Shown one piece after another: positions 59,771-64,000 of a stretch of DNA of 64,000 bases. The DNA is from Neobacillus sp. WH10 (GTDB lineage Bacteria; Bacillota; Bacilli; Bacillales; Cytobacillaceae): positions 1,302,001-1,366,000 of the forward strand of contig NZ_CP126110.1 in the NCBI RefSeq assembly GCF_030123405.1, written 5' to 3'. The notes under the pieces are model-generated. The model saw nothing but the letters and a program-made list of their open reading frames with translations, was not told where the DNA came from and did no database searches. A program made the translations under genes and the position numbers. Numbering within the stretch: the first letter of the stretch is position 1; each line of letters begins with the position of its first letter.

Positions 59771-60877
59771 TTACTTTTGTTTAGTCTTGAGAAGGAACCT
59801 GTCTGCCATATCACCCAAAGTAACGGTAAGGGCAGCGTCTATTTTAGTGTCATTGTCAATCCCAAGCCAATTATCAGGGATAACTATATAATTGCAGGTG
59901 CTGCCTTTTAAATAGCTATAGATAATCTGCGCTTCATCTATATCATCCCTGCTAACTTCAATGTTGGTGTATGAGTCAGCCTTGAAAGAGGTTAATACGT
60001 TTGTTTTGATCGTCTTAACAAGTTTCTCTAGAATAAGGTCCTCTACATTATATTTTTCTCTAAAAAGAACCTTGTTCCCTTTTATAAGAAAGAGTTTAAG
60101 AATATTGTCATGGAGGGATTCTAAGATGGCAATATTTTTATTCGCTTCAGTAAATTCAATCACTTTTTCTTTATAAATGAGGGACCGGATCGCATCTAGA
60201 TTGTCTCTGTATTTTGCTGCTGTTTCAAAGTCAAAATTCAAGGATGCATCTACCATTTTTTCTTTCATTTCTTCAAGTATGACCATGTCAGTGCCATTAA
60301 GTAAGTCGATGATTTTTTTCAATATGTTTTTGTACTCTTCAACTGTAGGAGCTCGGAAGCATAATCCAATACATAAGCCTAATGAATAATTAAGGCAAGG
60401 GGTGTCCCTATAAGTTAAGTTACTGCAGCTTATTTTAAAAAATTCTTTTATTCCTTGGATTGCTTTTTCTACAGTATGTTTACTTGTAAATGGACCGAAA
60501 TAAAAATTTCCATCTTTTTTTAGGTTTGTGGTGATTTCAAATTTCTGATTGCTGCCATCCATTTGAATCATGACATAGCTGTAGGAATGTGGATTTTTCA
60601 TCTTTTTATTAAAAATTGGCTTTAATTCTCTTATCATTTGGCATTCAAGCATAAACGCTTCAAATTCCGTATCTGTAAGGATGTATTTAAAATCCGCTAT
60701 ATTTACTTTGAGTTTTTTTATCTTTTGAGGTTGTGCCTTTGAGTTTTGAAAGTAGGATCTAACTCTATTCTTAAGATTTTTTGCCTTTCCTACATAAATA
60801 ATCCTTCCATGAGAATCTTCCATAAGATATACACCAGGGGTTTCGGGAAGGTTCTTTACTTTTTCTTTTAGGCTCAT
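59771..60877 (-). CDS. UvrC-like GIY-YIG endonuclease lacking the C-terminal half (Cho-like)
   Basis: A 368-residue protein that matches the first part of UvrC: GIY-YIG nuclease domain (PGVYLMEDSHGRIIYVGKAKNLKNRVRSYF, about 13-95), a four-Cys-like stretch (CSN...DTPCLNYSLGLCIGLC, about 170-192) and a UVR motif (FDFETAAKYRDNLDAIRSL, about 225-243). The RNase H-like second nuclease and the helix-hairpin-helix domains of the roughly 590-residue UvrC are missing. The reading frame is intact with its own terminator, so it is a natural short form, like E. coli Cho, and not a broken uvrC. ATG 60877 has a GGGGGA site; the frame extends to 60991. An 11 bp perfect palindrome covers its promoter. Confidence 0.85.
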   Translation of the reverse strand: MSLKEKVKNLPETPGVYLMEDSHGRIIYVGKAKNLKNRVRSYFQNSKAQPQKIKKLKVNIADFKYILTDTEFEAFMLECQMIRELKPIFNKKMKNPHSYSYVMIQMDGSNQKFEITTNLKKDGNFYFGPFTSKHTVEKAIQGIKEFFKISCSNLTYRDTPCLNYSLGLCIGLCFRAPTVEEYKNILKKIIDLLNGTDMVILEEMKEKMVDASLNFDFETAAKYRDNLDAIRSLIYKEKVIEFTEANKNIAILESLHDNILKLFLIKGNKVLFREKYNVEDLILEKLVKTIKTNVLTSFKADSYTNIEVSRDDIDEAQIIYSYLKGSTCNYIVIPDNWLGIDNDTKIDAALTVTLGDMADRFLLKTKQK

Positions 60878-60891
60878 TTTAATTCCCCCTA

Positions 60892-60921
60892 TTACTAACT
60901 GTATTTTATCACAGTTAGTAA
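60892..60921 (-). promoter_or_regulatory. Palindromic operator over an extended -10, upstream of the UvrC-like gene
   Basis: TTACTAACTGT (60892-60902) and ACAGTTAGTAA (60911-60921) are perfect 11 bp arms 8 bp apart. On the minus strand an extended -10 (TGA-TAAAAT) lies between them. A repressor bound here would block the promoter. It does not fit the Bacillus LexA box (GAAC-N4-GTTC). A 5' mRNA hairpin is an alternative. Confidence 0.65.
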
Positions 60922-60973
60922 AATAGGCAGTTATTTCGGGGGGATTATTTAAATTTAGAAGAGAATTGCATGT

Positions 60974-61022
60974 CAAAAGAGGATGTTTCATAAGGGTTTA
61001 CCCGTTTGAAACATCCTCTTTG
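60974..61022. terminator. Hairpin between doxX and the UvrC-like gene
   Basis: AAAGAGGATGTTTCA pairs with TGAAACATCCTCTTT across a 16-base loop; terminator for doxX on the minus strand. Confidence 0.75.
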
Positions 61023-61039
61023 TTAGCTATTAGGAAAGT

Positions 61040-61101
61040 ATAAGTGCAACTACGCCTCTGTCTTCGCCCTTAGGGGCTCGCCAATCGGCGAGTTTTCTTT
61101 A
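61040..61101. repeat. Dispersed 60 nt repeat, copy 2
   Basis: TATAAGTGCAACTACGCCTC, then TGTCTTCGCCCTTAGGGGCTC and GCCAATCGGCGAGTTTTC. Almost identical to 32639-32700 and again directly after the stop codon of a minus-strand gene (doxX). CTCGCC/GGCGAG forms a stem. Confidence 0.87.
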
Positions 61102-61464
61102 TCTGGGAGCTCGGTTGTATAAAATGATAAGCAAGACTAACATGACGATGTCTAATCTGGCGTTGAAAGCAAACTGAATAAAGCCTGTGTGTATAGAAGG
61201 TAATTTTGTTAATAGAAGGGCAGCAATCATGATGGTGATTAAAGGAATCACAGCATTTTCTACAGCCTTATTCAGCAATATTAAAATCCCACAAACAATC
61301 TCAAGAAAGACTACCATATATAACATGATGTGGGGATAGGGAAGTCCTAATTTGAGAAAGCTATTGGCTAACTCAGTACTAATCAGTTTCATAAACCCAG
61401 AGGTTATAAAAACATATGCAACAACAAACCGTAAAAGTTTAATAGTTGACAAAGAAGTGTACAT
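61099..61464 (-). CDS. DoxX-family membrane protein
   Basis: A 121-residue protein with four membrane helices: LLRFVVAYVFITSGFMKLIS, then three more to about residue 117. This is the small DoxX/DoxD-like family, which includes subunits linked to thiosulfate or redox metabolism and many of unknown role. AAAGGGGGATTGGC stands before ATG 61464; the frame is open from 61506. Its stop codon abuts a dispersed repeat. Confidence 0.8.
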   Translation of the reverse strand: MYTSLSTIKLLRFVVAYVFITSGFMKLISTELANSFLKLGLPYPHIMLYMVVFLEIVCGILILLNKAVENAVIPLITIMIAALLLTKLPSIHTGFIQFAFNARLDIVMLVLLIILYNRAPR

Positions 61465-61704
61465 GCCAATCCCCCTTTGTACAACTGTATGCCATATGGG
61501 GGACAAACATCACTTGAACTTGTCCGGAACAGAATGAAACCAAAAAAAGGTAGCAGCAGTTGCACTATCTCCTATTTTTCTAAATAGAAATAGTGAAAAA
61601 AGTAGTAATGGTGCCTGACACCCTAAATAAACTACCTACTATGTAAATAGGAGTAATGGTGTCGCACCATGAAAGGTATTTTGGAAAGTTGGGCATTTTA
61701 GTGA

Positions 61705-61735
61705 TTGACATTGACGTTGCGTGAAGGTGTATTGT
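61705..61735 (+). promoter_or_regulatory. MerR-type promoter with 19 bp spacer
   Basis: TTGACA (61705-61710), exactly 19 bp and TATTGT (61730-61735). The overlong spacer contains GACGTTGCGTGAAGGTG, which resembles MerR/TipA operators. This indicates autoregulation by the MerR-family gene that starts 20 bp later. The 240 bp before it hold only GGTGCCTGACACC-type motifs (61610-61622 and about 61655). Confidence 0.8.
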
Positions 61736-61755
61736 GATGATGAGGATGTGATCAA

Positions 61756-62520
61756 ATGGAGTATACAGTGCAAAAGCTGGCTCATTTAGCAGGGGTTAGC
61801 ACCAGAACCCTTCGGTATTATGATGAAATTGGTATTCTTAAGCCGGCAAGAATCAATTCATCAGGTTATAGGATCTATGGTCAGGAGGAAGTGAATCGCC
61901 TGCAGCAAATCCTATTTTACCGGGAATTAGGTGTCAGTTTAGATAGAATAAAGACAATAGTTACAGCCCCTTCCTTTGATGGTGTAGCTGCACTTAGAGA
62001 ACATCGTGAAAAACTCCTCGAAAAAAAGGAGCAATTAGAGTTATTAATTGCCAATGTAGAAAAAACCATTTCAGTAACAGAAGGGAGAATACAAATGTCT
62101 AATAAAGAGAGGTTTGAAGGATTTAAGAAAAAAATGATTGAAGAAAACGAGAAACAGTATGGAAAAGAAATTCGTAAAAAATATGGCAACGATACCGTCA
62201 ATCGCTCTAATGCAAAAGTAATGAATATGACCCAAGAGCAGCATGATGGGGTAACAGCTCTAGCGGAACAAGTTACAGTAACCCTAGCTGAGGCTTTTAA
62301 AACTGGTGACCCTGCAGGTGATTTAGCACAAAAAGCCGCAGATCTGCACAAACAGTGGCTATGCTACTTTTGGAACGAATACAGCAAGGAGGCACATGCT
62401 GGGTTAGCACAAATGTATGTCGACGATGAAAGGTTTACAGCGTATTATGACAAAGAGCAGCCAGGAACAGCAGAATTTTTAAGAGATGCTATTAATATTT
62501 ACACTGGTTCAAAGAAATAA
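61756..62520 (+). CDS. MerR-family regulator with TipAS-type C-terminal domain (Mta/TipA-like)
   Basis: A 254-residue transcription activator. MerR winged HTH: YTVQKLAHLAGVSTRTLRYYDEIGILKPARINSSGYRIYGQEEVNRLQQI (residues 3-52), a coiled-coil dimer helix (about 75-112) and a TipAS antibiotic-binding domain (about 125-254, with the block DLAQKAADLHKQWLCYFW). Relatives Mta and TipAL turn on multidrug efflux genes and their own gene when a drug binds. Its own promoter shows the 19 bp MerR spacing. No efflux gene is adjacent downstream. GAGGATG ribosome site. Confidence 0.9.
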   Translation: MEYTVQKLAHLAGVSTRTLRYYDEIGILKPARINSSGYRIYGQEEVNRLQQILFYRELGVSLDRIKTIVTAPSFDGVAALREHREKLLEKKEQLELLIANVEKTISVTEGRIQMSNKERFEGFKKKMIEENEKQYGKEIRKKYGNDTVNRSNAKVMNMTQEQHDGVTALAEQVTVTLAEAFKTGDPAGDLAQKAADLHKQWLCYFWNEYSKEAHAGLAQMYVDDERFTAYYDKEQPGTAEFLRDAINIYTGSKK

Positions 62521-62583
62521 CTCTTATCCTGAAGATACTCATGTTTTTGAAGCACGAAAAAGAAATAAAATAGCGAGAATGGA

Positions 62584-62637
62584 TGGTGCCTGACACCGTT
62601 CGCGATAAACCGCGAATGATGTCAGGCACTTTTTTTA
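62584..62637 (+). terminator. Terminator built from a GGTGCCTGACA-type repeat
   Basis: GGTGCCTGACA.C.GTTCGCG pairs with CGCGAATGATGTCAGGCAC and is followed by seven T. The motif belongs to the same dispersed family as 37495-37507 and 61610-61622. Confidence 0.88.
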
Positions 62638-62775
62638 ATAATTTTTATGTTTCCAACAAATTTCTACAAATTTCTCTATATGGGTATGTAATAATAGTCA
62701 TAAAATTCACTAAATTAAAAAATATTTGAAATCTACTGATGGATAATTATAAGAATAGATAAAGTAGGTGTAAAT

Positions 62776-63789
62776 GTGGATAAGGATCCAATACTTTGCA
62801 TAAAGAACTTAAAGGTGTCGTTCCAATCGGGAAAAAAATTCGTCCCTGCAGTGGACGGTATCAGTTTTGAATTGAAAGATGGAGAAATTCTTGGGATTGT
62901 CGGGGAATCTGGGAGCGGGAAGAGTGTCACCTCCCTAGCGACAATGGGGTTGATTCCGTCTCCGCCAGGAAGAATTGAGAACGGCGAAATTATTTTTGAA
63001 GGAAAAGACCTGAAAAATATTTCTGAAAAGGAATGGCGAAATATCCGTGGAAATCAGATATCGATGATTTTCCAAGAACCGATGACATCTTTGAATCCTT
63101 TGTTTACGGTAGGAAATCAGCTGATGGAAGCAATTCGATTACATACCAGCCTTTCAAAATCACAAGCGAAGGTACGGAGTATTGAATTATTAAAGTTAGT
63201 TGGTATCCCAAGGGCAGAAGGAATACTTAAAGAGCTTCCTTACCAGTTATCAGGCGGAATGAGGCAGAGGGTGATGATTGCGATGGCGATGGCCTGCAAT
63301 CCGAAGGTGTTAATTGCGGACGAGCCTACGACGGCTCTCGATGTCACGATTCAAGCACAAATCCTTGCTTTAATGAAAGATTTAAATCAAAAGACAAACA
63401 CTTCGATCATTCTAATTACCCATGATTTGGGTGTGGTAGCAGAAATTTGTGAACGGGTGATTGTTATGTATTCCGGTCAAATCGTTGAACAAGGAGACGT
63501 CAGGAAAATCTTAAAGGATCCGCAGCATCCTTATACAAAAGGTTTGCTAAAGTCTGTACCAGATTTACGTGGGAAAAAGGAGCGTCTCTACAGCATCCCA
63601 GGAACGGTCCCTGTACCTGGCTCTGTCCATAAGGGCTGTCGGTTTGCTGCTAGATGTGCTGAGGTATTCAATCAATGCCATGAAGAAGCGCCAGAATTAT
63701 ATAAATCGGAAAGAGACGGACATGAAGTACGCTGTTTCTTACATACATTGAAGGAGGGGAGTGACAAACATGTCGGAGTTACTTCTTGA
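62776..63789 (+). CDS. Oligopeptide/dipeptide ABC transporter ATPase (OppD/DppD-like)
   Basis: A 337-residue ABC ATPase. Walker A GESGSGKS (about residue 42), signature LSGGMRQRVMIAMAMA, Walker B VLIADEPTTALD, H-loop ITHDLG, and the C-terminal oligopeptide-type extension (GTVPVPGSVHKGCRFAARC) with the Cys residues that bind an Fe-S cluster in some members. The GTG start at 62776 follows TAGGTG. It overlaps the next ATPase gene by 20 bases, giving the D-F pair of an Opp/Dpp operon; permeases and binding protein presumably lie beyond the window. Confidence 0.92.
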   Translation: MDKDPILCIKNLKVSFQSGKKFVPAVDGISFELKDGEILGIVGESGSGKSVTSLATMGLIPSPPGRIENGEIIFEGKDLKNISEKEWRNIRGNQISMIFQEPMTSLNPLFTVGNQLMEAIRLHTSLSKSQAKVRSIELLKLVGIPRAEGILKELPYQLSGGMRQRVMIAMAMACNPKVLIADEPTTALDVTIQAQILALMKDLNQKTNTSIILITHDLGVVAEICERVIVMYSGQIVEQGDVRKILKDPQHPYTKGLLKSVPDLRGKKERLYSIPGTVPVPGSVHKGCRFAARCAEVFNQCHEEAPELYKSERDGHEVRCFLHTLKEGSDKHVGVTS

Positions 63790-64000
63790 GGTAAATGGGC
63801 TGAAAAAATATTTTCCGATAACGGGTGGTCTTTTTGGTAGAAAACATGGAGAAGTTAAAGCGGTCGATGATGTTTCATTTTATGTTAAAAAAGGAGAAAC
63901 ATTGGGGATTGTCGGGGAAAGCGGCTGTGGAAAGTCAACGACCGGACGCCTTCTGATGCGTTTGATTGAGGCGAGTGATGGAAGAATTATCTTTGAAGAT
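63770..64000 (+). CDS. Oligopeptide ABC transporter ATPase (OppF/DppF-like), cut by window end
   Basis: The first 77 residues of the second ATPase: MSELLLEVNGLKKYFPITGG, then Walker A GESGCGKSTTGRLL. The conserved GGLFGR insertion near the start is typical of OppF/DppF. AAGGAGGGG lies ten bases before ATG 63770, inside the end of the preceding gene, so translation is probably coupled. The rest is outside the window. Confidence 0.9.
   Translation, partial: MSELLLEVNGLKKYFPITGGLFGRKHGEVKAVDDVSFYVKKGETLGIVGESGCGKSTTGRLLMRLIEASDGRIIFED

Overview
The window looks like a chromosomal segment of a low-GC, endospore-forming Bacillaceae member, probably close to Neobacillus or another Bacillus-like genus. 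The grounds are strong AGGAGG-type ribosome binding sites with many TTG and GTG starts, spore-linked genes (pdaA, a YkvU-like flippase, DUF1360/YjcA), sinI/sinR, LiaFSR, and a gene order that partly follows the yfm-yfk-yfj region of Bacillus subtilis. No rRNA, tRNA, CRISPR array, phage or intact insertion sequence was seen. All names come from reading motifs and remembered families; no database search was run.

Layout. 0-3 kb: a DEAD-box helicase cut by the window edge, an amidase and a tiny basic protein. 2.9-3.3 kb: an array of 20-21 nt repeats. 3.3-6.4 kb: an FAD/Rieske oxidoreductase, a DUF1360 protein and a LysM-CAP secreted protein. 6.5-10.2 kb: a cell-envelope stress module (small membrane protein, PspA/LiaH, LiaF, LiaS, LiaR). 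10.2-14.2 kb: a Fur-controlled EfeO-EfeB-EfeU iron importer. 14.3-18.1 kb: flippase, ECF-like sigma factor and a long aromatic amino acid hydroxylase. 18-25 kb: Bax-inhibitor family protein, MscL, M29 aminopeptidase, MFS transporter and topoisomerase III. 25-30.5 kb: hutH behind a terminator-containing leader, a PfkB sugar kinase, a c-di-GMP riboswitch in front of sinI, a convergent sinR, and methionine aminopeptidase. 30.5-41.5 kb: yfk-like genes, the P-type ATPase PfeT/ZosA, a Ca2+/H+ antiporter, YfkD and a class I fumarase behind a purine hexanucleotide repeat. 41.6-46.3 kb: a second 21 nt repeat array, a NERD protein, PdaA, an RNA m5U methyltransferase and a tRNA dihydrouridine synthase. 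46.3-49.4 kb: a recombinase remnant and two ion transporters. 49.6-57.9 kb: an accessory-looking block with two HTH-TPR regulators, a 793-residue protein that appears to carry two isoprenoid-synthase domains, a CtaB-like UbiA prenyltransferase and an MFS exporter. 58-64 kb: peptide transporter, UvrC-like GIY-YIG nuclease, DoxX, a MerR/TipA regulator and the start of an oligopeptide ABC operon.

Functional links. Iron is handled by uptake (Fur box, then EfeOBU) and probably by efflux (PfeT with a Fur-like box upstream). Lifestyle switching is represented by sinI under a c-di-GMP-I aptamer opposite sinR, by the LiaFSR envelope sensor and by spore-cortex PdaA. The 50-55 kb block is the best candidate for an undescribed system: a regulator of the kind often controlled by peptides is divergent from a two-domain isoprenoid synthase, which is followed by a membrane prenyltransferase.

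Several families of dispersed, structured intergenic repeats recur through the window, often touching stop codons of real genes.
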